Below the pieces are notes generated by a model. That model ran no database searches, was not told the DNA's origin, and saw only the letters and a list, made by a program, of their open reading frames with translations. From an uncultured Christensenella sp. (lineage in GTDB: Bacteria > Bacillota > Clostridia > Christensenellales > Borkfalkiaceae), in contig CAJUHT010000002.1 in NCBI GenBank assembly GCA_910586035.1, forward strand, positions 1 through 64,000: a stretch of DNA of 64,000 bases. The letters run 5' to 3'. The position numbers were made by a program, and so were the translations under genes. Numbering within the stretch: the stretch's first letter is position 1; every line of letters starts with the position of its first letter. Shown piece by piece: positions 32,727-40,149 of this stretch.

Positions 32727-33752
32727 TCAAGCGGCACTTTCTATTTTGTAACCGCCCATATCCACGGTTAAAGTTATATCGCCGTTATGCATAGTATACA
32801 GCGGCTGACAGTAGTTGCACACGTCGGACAGAGCTTTGAGCGACGGATAGTCGGCAAAGTTTTTGCCCACGCTTATTATTGCCTGTTGCGGCTTGATTAA
32901 ATCGTACCAGGGCGCGTAAGTGTTCTTCTCCCCGCCGTGAGCGGGTACGGTTACCACCTTGCAGTAATTCATATCGACTTCATAACCGCCGACAGGACAA
33001 TACGGCTGATTCAACTGTTTACACAGCCTGTAATCTTCCACAATCTGAGCAAGCCCCTCGGCGCGCACGTCGGAAGTAAACGCCACTGCCGTTCCGCCGT
33101 ACTGCACCCAAATTACGGAGGAAGCGTTTTCTATATTAGCCGCCGTGGGATTGGCGTTCAATTGCGCGTACTGCGACTTGGGACTGCGGTAATCGGCTGG
33201 CGAAAGAAAGGTTATAAAGTATTCGTAGTCTACGCCGTACACGCCCTCGCCCGCGCACGCGTAAGTTATTTGCGTGCCCGCATTTTTAAGCGCAACAGAA
33301 AAGTTATGAAACTCGTCGGTTATGCGGCTGTTGAGGCAATAGGGAATAAAGGCGTGCGCAACGTTTTTATACTTTACTACTTCGGCAAGTCCGCCGCAGT
33401 GTTCCTTTTTTACGGAAGTGCAAAAAAGATAGTCAATCTTGCTTACCTTGCGTTTATTAAGCAGTTTTAAAACTTTCAATTCGGTCGGGTACGAGCCGTC
33501 GCCGCCGTCGATTAGCGCGGTTTTACCGTCGGGCAACTCAATTAGGGCGCAGTCGCCGAAACCAACCTCGGCAAAAGTTACGCGCAAGGTGCCGCGAGCG
33601 TTGCCATTACCTTTGACGGTATAGGCGGTAAGGTACTTTACGGGGATAAAGATATTTGTTATTAAAACGGCGGAAACGAACACTACTGCAAGGGCAAGTG
33701 TTACTATTGTCGCTATCACCCCGCGGGAAAGTTTACGCTTCTTTTTGTTCAT
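32727..33752 (-). CDS. Membrane-anchored metallo-beta-lactamase-fold protein with degenerate metal site (ComEC C-domain-like)
   Basis: 341 aa. One TM helix (about 13-35) precedes an extracellular MBL-fold domain resembling the C-terminal part of ComEC: TFAEVGFGDCALIELPDGKTALIDGGDG, VKKEHCGGL, SSVIWVQYGGTAVAFTSDV, and VPAHGGEKN. The usual THxHxDH is TSVKKEH, so two of the three His and the Asp are lost. Metal-dependent hydrolysis is therefore doubtful, while the fold is kept. It lies 26 nt upstream of aroC on the same strand. Confidence 0.8.
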   Translation of the reverse strand: MNKKKRKLSRGVIATIVTLALAVVFVSAVLITNIFIPVKYLTAYTVKGNGNARGTLRVTFAEVGFGDCALIELPDGKTALIDGGDGSYPTELKVLKLLNKRKVSKIDYLFCTSVKKEHCGGLAEVVKYKNVAHAFIPYCLNSRITDEFHNFSVALKNAGTQITYACAGEGVYGVDYEYFITFLSPADYRSPKSQYAQLNANPTAANIENASSVIWVQYGGTAVAFTSDVRAEGLAQIVEDYRLCKQLNQPYCPVGGYEVDMNYCKVVTVPAHGGEKNTYAPWYDLIKPQQAIISVGKNFADYPSLKALSDVCNYCQPLYTMHNGDITLTVDMGGYKIESAA

Positions 33753-33856
33753 TTAATCTTCCGTATAATTATTCAGCGCCCGCACATATATGCGAACGTA
33801 TTATATTACAGAGTACATTATACAATATGCTACCTGTTTTGTAAAATAAAAACGCA

Positions 33857-33885
33857 AATAAAAAGCGGTTTTTATTCAAAACCGC
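33857..33885 (-). terminator. Terminator after the BspA-like gene
   Basis: GCGGTTTT (33865-33872) pairs with AAAACCGC (33878-33885). On the minus strand a T run follows. Confidence 0.8.
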
Positions 33886-33931
33886 CGTGCTTTATACACA
33901 TTTTATTCCTCTTAATCAACCTTTTAAACGG

Positions 33932-34843
33932 CTATTCAGCCGAGCCGTCCTCCAAAAAGTTTATTGAAAGTTTGGAAAGTTTATGGAACGCCTTTGTAGG
34001 TTTGACTTGCTTTTCCAGACGGCGCGGCATATTTACGAGATGCAATGACGAACAGCCTACAAAAGCCTGCCTGCCAAGCGTTTTAAGCGATATGGGCAAG
34101 TCGAACGCGACAAGCGAACGGCAGTTGATAAACGCCACTTCGGCAATGCTTTGCAAGCCCTGAGGGAAGTTTATTTCCCTAAGCTCGTAACACTCGGCAA
34201 ACGCCCAGGCGCATATTTCCGTTACTCCTGCGGGAAGGGTTACCTTTCTTAAATTTTCGCAGTGGGAAAACACCCCCTCCGCAACTCTGTTAATTTTATC
34301 GGGAAGGGTAATTTTTTCAAGCGAAACGCAGAAGTCGAAGGCGCGGCGGCTGATTGTATGCAACGACTGCGGCAAAGAAATTTCCTTTAAAGACGAACAG
34401 GCGCGGAACGCATTTGCGCCGATAAAACGCAACTCGCTTGGCAGAGTAACCGACGTAAGCGCGCCGCAGTTGGAAAACGCGCCGTCGTCAATCATCTGCA
34501 AACCGTCGGGCAGTATTATCTCGGTAAGATTTTCACACCAGGTAAAGGCGTTTTTGCCTATTAACTGCAAGTTCGCGGGCAGTTATACCTTTTCCACATC
34601 GCTGTTGGAAAAGGCGTTTTCACCTATCTTTGTTATAAAGTGCGGCACCTGCGTTATCTTGCGCGTGCCTATGTATTTAACCACTTCGTCGTCGACTATG
34701 AGATAGTCGGAAAGATTTACAAGCGAGTTGCGGCGCGCGCCCTCCCCCTCTTCCTGCGGCGCTGGTTCGGCGGGGATAATGTTGCCGGTATATTTCAACA
34801 CCGTGCCGCGCTCTATGCGCAACTCTCCCCCTTCCGTTTTCAT
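33932..34843 (-). pseudogene. BspA-type LRR protein interrupted by one in-frame TAA
   Basis: The reading from 34843 (GGGGGAA ribosome site) gives an 86-aa N-terminal part ending SNSDVEKV, then TAA at 34585-34583. In the same frame it continues LPANLQLIGKNAFTWC and runs as clean LRR_5 repeats to 33932. Only one codon breaks the frame, and both sides are family-like, so the full product would be about 303 aa with eight or so repeats. It may be a recent nonsense mutation or read-through. A good promoter (TTTACA-17-TATAAT at 34904-34876) is intact. No signal peptide. Confidence 0.8.
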
Positions 34844-34903
34844 ATCTTCCCCCTTAAATTACGTTTTACCCTAAAATTATAGCACGGGCGGGTGCAAATG
34901 TAA

Positions 34904-34936
34904 ACGGCGCGGCGCAAATTTATTGCGCCGCGCCGT
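34904..34936 (-). terminator. Terminator of the pfl operon
   Basis: A perfect 14-bp stem (34904-34917 with 34923-34936), very GC-rich, just after the last gene of the pfl operon. The same DNA carries the -35 box of the LRR gene. The T run is weak. Confidence 0.65.
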
Positions 34937-34947
34937 AAAAATTTTAA

Positions 34948-35178
34948 TTAAAGATTGGTGTGTATGGTGCGCGAAATTACGTCGTCCTGCTGTTCCTTGG
35001 TAAGCTTGTTGAAGTTTACCGCATAACCCGACACCCTGATGGTCAGCTGAGGGTATTTTTCGGGATGAGCCTGCGCGTCCAACAGCGTTTCGCGGCTGAA
35101 CACGTTTACGTTTAAATGATGACCGCCGTCCGCAACGTACGCGTCCAGCATATTTACAAGATTATCTGCCTTTGACAT
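34948..35178 (-). CDS. grcA: Glycyl-radical domain of pyruvate formate-lyase as a separate protein (GrcA-like)
   Basis: 76 aa that correspond end to end to the C-terminus of PflB: GGHHLNVNVFSRETLLDA, PEKYPQLTIRVSGYAVNF with the radical Gly in RVSGYAV, and QDDVISRTIHTNL. In E. coli GrcA is a spare part for a complete PflB. Here the PflB upstream ends just where this protein begins, so it is an essential second subunit. It has its own AAAGGAG site and is in the same frame as pflB, separated by 72 nt containing a further stop. PflA should install the radical on it. Confidence 0.93.
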   Translation of the reverse strand: MSKADNLVNMLDAYVADGGHHLNVNVFSRETLLDAQAHPEKYPQLTIRVSGYAVNFNKLTKEQQDDVISRTIHTNL

Positions 35179-35250
35179 TGTAGTTTCTCCTTTTAATAAA
35201 TTTTAATATAACGTTTTTCGATTTCGCCTATCAAAAAAACCGAGAGCCTT

Positions 35251-37281
35251 TTAATCGTCCTTGCCGAGCGAAGCGGGCGTTACCGAGAAGGTATTGGATA
35301 TGCCGTCGCGCGAGTACTCGTAGGGGAGCTTGGCAACGCTTTCGAGCGAAGCTAACGCGCCGTTCTTATCCCTGCCGTGCATAGGATTCGCGCCGGGCGC
35401 AAGCGGCGTTCCCGCCCTTCTGCCGTCGGGCGTGTTGCCCGTCTTTTTGCCGTAAACGACGTTTGAAGTTATGGTTAAAATGGAAGTCGTGGGCACGCTC
35501 TCACGGTAGGTGTAGCGGCTGTTTATCTTGCTCATAAAAGTCTTTACAAGCCAAACGGCAATGCCGTCCACCCTGTCGTCGTTGTTGCCGTACTGCGGAT
35601 ACTCGCCGTCGATTTTGAAATCGACCACAATTCCCTCTTCGTTGCGCACGGGGTAAACTTTGGCGTATTTAATCGCCGAAAGACTGTCCGCCGCACAGGA
35701 AAGCCCTGCAATGCCCGTTGCAAAGAAGCGCCTTACCTTAGTATCGTGCAACGCCATCTCCAACGCTTCGTAAGAATACTTGTCGTGCATATAGTGTATG
35801 AGGTTTAGGGTGTTTACGTATAAGCCCGCAAGCCAATCGAGCATCTGCTCGTACTTGCATTTAACCTCCTCGAAATCGAGCGGTCCGTCGCCGAGTATGG
35901 GCGCGAACATAGGTGAAACCTGCAAATGTTTGCCCGTCTTCTTATCCAAAGTAACCTCGTCCTTGCCGCCGTTAATCGCGTACAGCAGGCATTTTGCAAG
36001 GTTTGCCCTCGCGCCGAAAAACTGCATATCTTTGCCTACGCGCATACAGCTTACGCAACACGCGATGCAGTAATCGTCTCCCATTTCGGGGCGCATCAAA
36101 TCGTCGCTTTCGTACTGAATAGCCGAAGTTGCAATTGACGTTTCCGCGCAGAATTTTTTAAACCCTGCGGGAAGATTGCGCGACCACAGCACCGTGAGGT
36201 TGGGTTCGGGCGCGGGACCGAGATTGGCGAGCGTGTGCAGAATTCTGAAAGAGTTTTTGGTTACGAGCGTTCTGCCGTCCACGCCCATACCGCCGATAGA
36301 TTCGGTAACCCAGGTAGGGTCGCCCGAAAACAGCTCGTTATAGTCCTTGATACGCATAAACTTTACTATGCGCAACTTCATTACGAAGTGGTCGATAAGC
36401 TCCTGCGCTTCGCGCTCGGTAAGCGTGCCGTTGTTCAAATCGCGCTCGATATATATGTCGAGGAAGGTGGAATTTCTGCCTATCGACATAGCCGCGCCGT
36501 TCTGGTCCTTTACCGCGGCGAGATAGCCGAAGTACAGCCACTGAATGGCTTCCTTTGCCGTCTGCGCGGGCTGAGAAATATCGTAGCCGTAAAGCGCCGC
36601 CATTTCCTTTAACGCGGCAAGCGCCTTGATTTGTTCGGAAAGCTCCTCCCTGTCGCGCACCTTGTCGGGGGTCATATCGCCGTCTATAAAATCTTTATCG
36701 CGCTTTTTATGCTCTATGAGATAGTCCACGCCGTACAGCGCAACCCTGCGGTAATCGCCCACGATTCTGCCCCTGCCGTACGTATCGGGCAGACCCGTAA
36801 GGATATGCGCGGTGCGCGCGCGGCGCATTTCGGGCGTGTACGCGTCGTAAACGCCGTCGTTATGCGTTTTGCGGTAGTGCGTAAAGATATACTTGATTTC
36901 GGGGTCGAGCTCGTACCCGTACATATTTAAAGCCTGCTCGCTCATCTTTATGCCGCCGAAAGGCTGCAACGCGCGCTTGAAAGGCTCGTCCGTCTGCAAA
37001 CCGACTATTTTTTCAAGCTTTTTATCTATATAACCCGCGGGATGGCTCGTGAGCGTGGAAACCGTTTTAACGTCGGCTTTAAGCACTCCGCCCGCCTTTC
37101 TCTCGCGCTCGGTCAAGTCGATTATTTCCTTCCAGAGCTTGCTTGTCGCCTCGGTAGGACCTTCCAGAAATTTGCCGTCCCCCTCGTAAGGCGTGTAATT
37201 ATGCTGAATAAAGTCCCTTACGTTGACTTCGTCGTCGCTCCATTTACCTGCGGTAAAACCTTCCCATTGTTTAAAAAGCAT
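35251..37281 (-). CDS. pflB: Pyruvate formate-lyase core lacking the glycyl-radical domain
   Basis: 676 aa, against about 750-760 for usual PflB. The catalytic Cys pair is in YCIACCVSCMRVGKDMQFF (about residue 410), followed by GARANLAKCLLYAINGG. The protein ends KLPYEYSRDGISNTFSVTPASLGKDD; in intact PflB this is followed by a linker and the radical domain, which here is the separate gene at 34948. It should convert pyruvate and CoA to acetyl-CoA and formate only as a complex with that subunit. It lies 30 nt after the thioredoxin-like gene in the riboswitch-controlled operon. Confidence 0.95.
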   Translation of the reverse strand: MLFKQWEGFTAGKWSDDEVNVRDFIQHNYTPYEGDGKFLEGPTEATSKLWKEIIDLTERERKAGGVLKADVKTVSTLTSHPAGYIDKKLEKIVGLQTDEPFKRALQPFGGIKMSEQALNMYGYELDPEIKYIFTHYRKTHNDGVYDAYTPEMRRARTAHILTGLPDTYGRGRIVGDYRRVALYGVDYLIEHKKRDKDFIDGDMTPDKVRDREELSEQIKALAALKEMAALYGYDISQPAQTAKEAIQWLYFGYLAAVKDQNGAAMSIGRNSTFLDIYIERDLNNGTLTEREAQELIDHFVMKLRIVKFMRIKDYNELFSGDPTWVTESIGGMGVDGRTLVTKNSFRILHTLANLGPAPEPNLTVLWSRNLPAGFKKFCAETSIATSAIQYESDDLMRPEMGDDYCIACCVSCMRVGKDMQFFGARANLAKCLLYAINGGKDEVTLDKKTGKHLQVSPMFAPILGDGPLDFEEVKCKYEQMLDWLAGLYVNTLNLIHYMHDKYSYEALEMALHDTKVRRFFATGIAGLSCAADSLSAIKYAKVYPVRNEEGIVVDFKIDGEYPQYGNNDDRVDGIAVWLVKTFMSKINSRYTYRESVPTTSILTITSNVVYGKKTGNTPDGRRAGTPLAPGANPMHGRDKNGALASLESVAKLPYEYSRDGISNTFSVTPASLGKDD

Positions 37282-37311
37282 TAAACTTACTCCTCTTTAT
37301 GTATTAAAAAT

Positions 37312-37593
37312 TTACAGCCCCAGCTTTGCCTGTACCCAAAGCTCCAAAATTTCGGGCGGCTGATAGCCCGAACACGCGGCGACAACCTCGCCGCCCTTAA
37401 CTACTATTATCGAGGGAATACGCGACAGCGAAAACTTGTCGATTGCCTGCGGCTCCTCCTCAACGCTAATTTTAACCAACTTTAAACCAAACTTTTTTGC
37501 GACAGCCGCGCAGTTGGGCAGTACGGCAAGACAAGCCGCGCACCCCTCCCCGCTGACTTCCACAAGGCAGTCGCCGCTGATTTCGCTAATCAT
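37312..37593 (-). CDS. Thioredoxin-like protein within the pfl operon
   Basis: 93 aa with a thioredoxin fold: VEVSGEGCAACLAVLPNC places a CAAC redox pair near residue 18, and SRIPSIIVVKGG carries the cis-Pro. The active site differs from the usual CGPC. It overlaps pflA by ATGA and precedes pflB. It might keep the PflB Cys pair or the activase reduced, or repair an oxygen-damaged enzyme. That is inferred from position only. Confidence 0.88.
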   Translation of the reverse strand: MISEISGDCLVEVSGEGCAACLAVLPNCAAVAKKFGLKLVKISVEEEPQAIDKFSLSRIPSIIVVKGGEVVAACSGYQPPEILELWVQAKLGL

Positions 37594-38312
37594 TTTATCA
37601 CTCCTAAAATGCGCTTGGCGTTTTGAACGCGCACGCCGTCGGGCGGCTGAACGCCCTTTAACGCATACTCCAAACCTAAATTACCGTACTTGACTTCGCC
37701 CATTGTGTGGTAGGGCAAAACCTCTACCTTTTGCACGTTATTCAAACCGCCGATAAATTCGGCAAGGCGGCTTAAATATTCGTCGTTGTCCGTTATGCCC
37801 GGCACAAGCACGTGCCGCACCCACGTCGGTTTGCCAATTTCGCAGAGATACTTTGCAAACGCCAGCACGTTTTTATTGGAATGTGCCGTCAGTTTTTTAT
37901 GCTCCTCCCCGTCGATATGCTTTATATCGAGAAGCACAAGGTCGGTAACTTCGAGCAACTTGTCTACCGCAGAACGGTTTTCGGGCGTGAATAAGATTCC
38001 CGAAGTGTCCAGTGCGGTATGTATGCCCTTGCCCTTTAAAATACCGAACAGTTCGCGCACGAACTCCGCCTGCAACATAGGCTCGCCGCCCGATACGGTT
38101 ACGCCACCGCCGCCCGTAAAATAGCTTTTATACTTTAAAACGCGTTGGGCGACGTCCTGCGCGGTATACTCCCTGCCCCCGTCCGTACGCCAGGTATCGG
38201 GATTGTGGCAGTACAGGCAACGCATAGGGCAACCCTGCATAAACACCACAAAGCGTATCCCCGGTCCGTCAACGGTGCCGAACGTTTCGAAGGAATGAAT
38301 TTTTCCTACCAC
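37590..38312 (-). CDS. pflA: Pyruvate formate-lyase-activating enzyme (radical SAM)
   Basis: 240 aa from a GTG start behind GGGAGG. The motif FMQGCPMRCLYCHNPDTW contains CxxxCxxC for the 4Fe-4S cluster that binds SAM. Then GGGGVTVSGGEPMLQ and DTSG follow. It abstracts H from the radical Gly of the PFL system, here the small separate subunit. First gene of the operon, directly downstream of the ZTP riboswitch. Confidence 0.95.
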   Translation of the reverse strand: MVGKIHSFETFGTVDGPGIRFVVFMQGCPMRCLYCHNPDTWRTDGGREYTAQDVAQRVLKYKSYFTGGGGVTVSGGEPMLQAEFVRELFGILKGKGIHTALDTSGILFTPENRSAVDKLLEVTDLVLLDIKHIDGEEHKKLTAHSNKNVLAFAKYLCEIGKPTWVRHVLVPGITDNDEYLSRLAEFIGGLNNVQKVEVLPYHTMGEVKYGNLGLEYALKGVQPPDGVRVQNAKRILGVIK

Positions 38313-38324
38313 GGTTTACCTCCC

Positions 38325-38445
38325 GAAAAAAAACAGGGCAATCTACTTGCGTTGAAGTAAATTTGCCCAGACGAACGGCGGTAATAAGCCAAGGCGCCGC
38401 TCCCCTGCGGTATTCCGCTCTCCTCGTCAGTTACGGCGCGCCCTT
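38325..38445 (-). promoter_or_regulatory. ZTP (pfl motif) riboswitch with terminator
   Basis: On the minus strand the aptamer reads CCGTAACTGACGA, a short hairpin GCGGAATACCGC, AGGGGAGCGG, then CCGCCGTTCGTCTGGGCA. This is the pfl-motif consensus, with GACGA/TCGTC covarying against the usual GGCGG/CCGCC. The 3' end of the aptamer overlaps a terminator stem (38336-38348 with 38355-38368) plus eight T. ZMP or ZTP, which accumulates when 10-formyl-THF is short, would turn on pflA-pflB. Promoter TTGACA (38487-38482), 17 bp, TATAAT (38464-38459). Confidence 0.93.
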
Positions 38446-38576
38446 TAAGTTCGATTGAATTATATCATACGGCATTATGCTTGTCAACACTTTACAATAA
38501 AATACTCGATTATAATCAAGCTTTTTACACTATATATTGTATACGGAAGTAAATTTGATACAATATTAGGCGATTT

Positions 38577-39026
38577 TTACACAAAGCAATATATAAGCCC
38601 GACAAGCACGCCCGAAAAAACTCCGAATACGATTATGGGACCCGCCACCGTAAACATTTTCGCCGCCATACCGTATATCCAGCCCTCGGTTTTAAACTCG
38701 ATTGCGGGCGAAGCGACGGAATTTGCAAACCCCGTAATGGGCACGATTGAACCCGCGCCCGCGTGCCTGCCAATTCTGTCGTAAACGCCAAAGCCCGTTA
38801 AAAGACAGCTTAAAAATATGAGTATTGCCGATACGGTGCCCGCAAGCACGTCGCCCGACAGCCCCGCGTATTCTAACATAAAGCGGAAAAACTGACCTAT
38901 GCAACAAATAAGCCCGCCCACGCCGAAAGCCGAAAGGCAGTTTTTGAAGTGCTTGGACTTTGGCTCGTGCCTCTTTACGTATTCGAGATAGTTGGCGTTA
39001 TAATTTTCTCTATGCTTTCCTGTCAT
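38577..39026 (-). CDS. spoVAC: Stage V sporulation protein AC (SpoVAC)
   Basis: 149 aa with four or five TM segments. The family core is visible: an N-terminal KRHEPKSKHFKNCLSAFGVGGLICCIGQ and RHAGAGSIVPITGFANSVASPAIEFKTEGWIYGMAAKMFTVAGP. In spore formers it helps form the channel for dipicolinic acid. The usual partners spoVAD and spoVAE are not adjacent. Its start overlaps a 31-codon ORF coupled to an SDR gene, so it may be expressed with them. Confidence 0.93.
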   Translation of the reverse strand: MTGKHRENYNANYLEYVKRHEPKSKHFKNCLSAFGVGGLICCIGQFFRFMLEYAGLSGDVLAGTVSAILIFLSCLLTGFGVYDRIGRHAGAGSIVPITGFANSVASPAIEFKTEGWIYGMAAKMFTVAGPIIVFGVFSGVLVGLIYCFV

Positions 39027-39105
39027 TTTTTATAATTCCTTCCTTTACTCCCTTGTAGAGCGTTTCCCGCTCGTCGCGGCGGGTCAAATCGTATTCCTTT
39101 CTCAT
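39010..39105 (-). CDS. Possible 31-aa charged peptide coupled to SDR and spoVAC
   Basis: ATG (39105) overlaps the SDR stop as ATGA, and its TAG (39010) lies 17 nt inside spoVAC. The peptide starts MRKEYDLTRRDERETLYKG and ends KNDRKA, so it is strongly charged. Either it is a real small protein or a translational bridge that carries ribosomes from the SDR gene to spoVAC. I know no homologue. Confidence 0.4.
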   Translation of the reverse strand: MRKEYDLTRRDERETLYKGVKEGIIKNDRKA

Positions 39106-39920
39106 TGATTATACATTCTCCCGTTGACGTAGGTAGTAAGCTTTTCGGGCATTACGCGTGTGGCAAAGCGCATTGCCGTATTCTTCGCGCCGCACGTCTT
39201 TATTATTGGCGCCTTGTCGGATATTAAAATTTTGTATATATCTTCGGCAACCCTCGTAGGCTTCATACCGCTCTGCTCCATATTGGTAAGAGCCGCCACC
39301 GCCCTGTTTAAGGGCTTGGCATACGCGCCGTTCTCCTCCTCGGAGTATACTTTGCGCTTATAGGAAAAGTTGGTTGCCGTACCGCCAGGCAAAAGCGCGG
39401 TTACGGTGATGTTATAGCAATTAAGCTCGCTGTTGGCTTCGCGCGCAAGCATTTCGAGCGCGGCTTTCGAAGCGGAATAGAAGCAGTCGTAAACAACGGG
39501 CACTTCGCCGCCGAGAGAGCCGACAAGCACTATTTTGCCGCCCTTCTTTTTCATATGCGGTATCGCCGCCTGAACGGCTTTGAGCGCGCCGAAAAAGTTT
39601 ACCTCGAATAGGTATTTATAGTCGGTTTCTTTAACGTATTCTATGGGCGCCGCCATTGAAAAGCCCGCGCAATAAACGAGCGCGTTAAGCCCCAACTTTT
39701 CCGCCGTGGAAGAAATTGCGTCGAATGCTTCGCTTCCGTAAGCCACGTCGGCGCAGATATTATGCACTTTGGCGTTGTTGCAGGGCGTGCGGGAAATGTT
39801 GGTAACCGCCCAGCCTCGGTTTACAAGGCGCACGCACGTTTCGTACCCTATGCCCGAACTGCCGCCTATGACGATTGCCGAGGGGCGCGAAGATTTTACT
39901 TTTAAAGAATTATTTTCCAT
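39102..39920 (-). CDS. Short-chain dehydrogenase/reductase family protein
   Basis: 272 aa. Cofactor loop VIGGSSGIGYETCVRL, catalytic Ser in LVGSLGGEVP and YxxxK in FYSASKAALEMLA. The C-terminus (RFATRVMPEKLTTYVNGRMYNQ) lacks the NGG ending of FabG, resembling SDRs that act on lipids or sphingoid-like substrates (DltE/KDSR-like tail). The substrate is unknown. The ribosome site is unclear. It precedes the 31-aa ORF and spoVAC. Confidence 0.88.
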   Translation of the reverse strand: MENNSLKVKSSRPSAIVIGGSSGIGYETCVRLVNRGWAVTNISRTPCNNAKVHNICADVAYGSEAFDAISSTAEKLGLNALVYCAGFSMAAPIEYVKETDYKYLFEVNFFGALKAVQAAIPHMKKKGGKIVLVGSLGGEVPVVYDCFYSASKAALEMLAREANSELNCYNITVTALLPGGTATNFSYKRKVYSEEENGAYAKPLNRAVAALTNMEQSGMKPTRVAEDIYKILISDKAPIIKTCGAKNTAMRFATRVMPEKLTTYVNGRMYNQ

Positions 39921-39970
39921 ACAAATATTTTGCGGCTATGTCTTTTTTTTATGCAATTTAAAATTTTTAC

Positions 39971-40140
39971 TTGATTTTTTTGCAATTAGTATTTACAATA
40001 GATGTGCGCTAATTTAATGACGAACACAGAGGTTACTGAGGCATAATTGTACCCTTTTTTCTGTGTATTCGGAAAATTAGCGCAACTATACGGGAACAAT
40101 ATGCGGGCGTTCCTTTCAGGTGCGCCCTTATTTTTTTAGG
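39971..40140 (+). promoter_or_regulatory. Structured leader RNA with terminator before the M23 lipoprotein
   Basis: Promoter TTGATT (39971-39976), 17 bp, TACAAT (39994-39999). The RNA would begin at the closing stem TGCGCTAATTT (40005-40015) with AAATTAGCGCA (40074-40084). An inner stem ACACAGA (40024-40030) pairs with TCTGTGT (40060-40066). A terminator (GGGCG 40105-40109 with CGCCC 40123-40127, then seven T) ends 13 nt before the start codon. The layout is that of a riboswitch or attenuator. It matches no class that I can recall. Confidence 0.65.
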
Positions 40141-40149
40141 AGAAATAAA

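Noticed and set aside
40005..40084. preQ1-I-like reading of the leader (AGAGGTT...CCCTTTTTTCT)
   Set aside because: Spacing and the A-rich tail of preQ1-I are absent, and the downstream gene is not queuosine-related.
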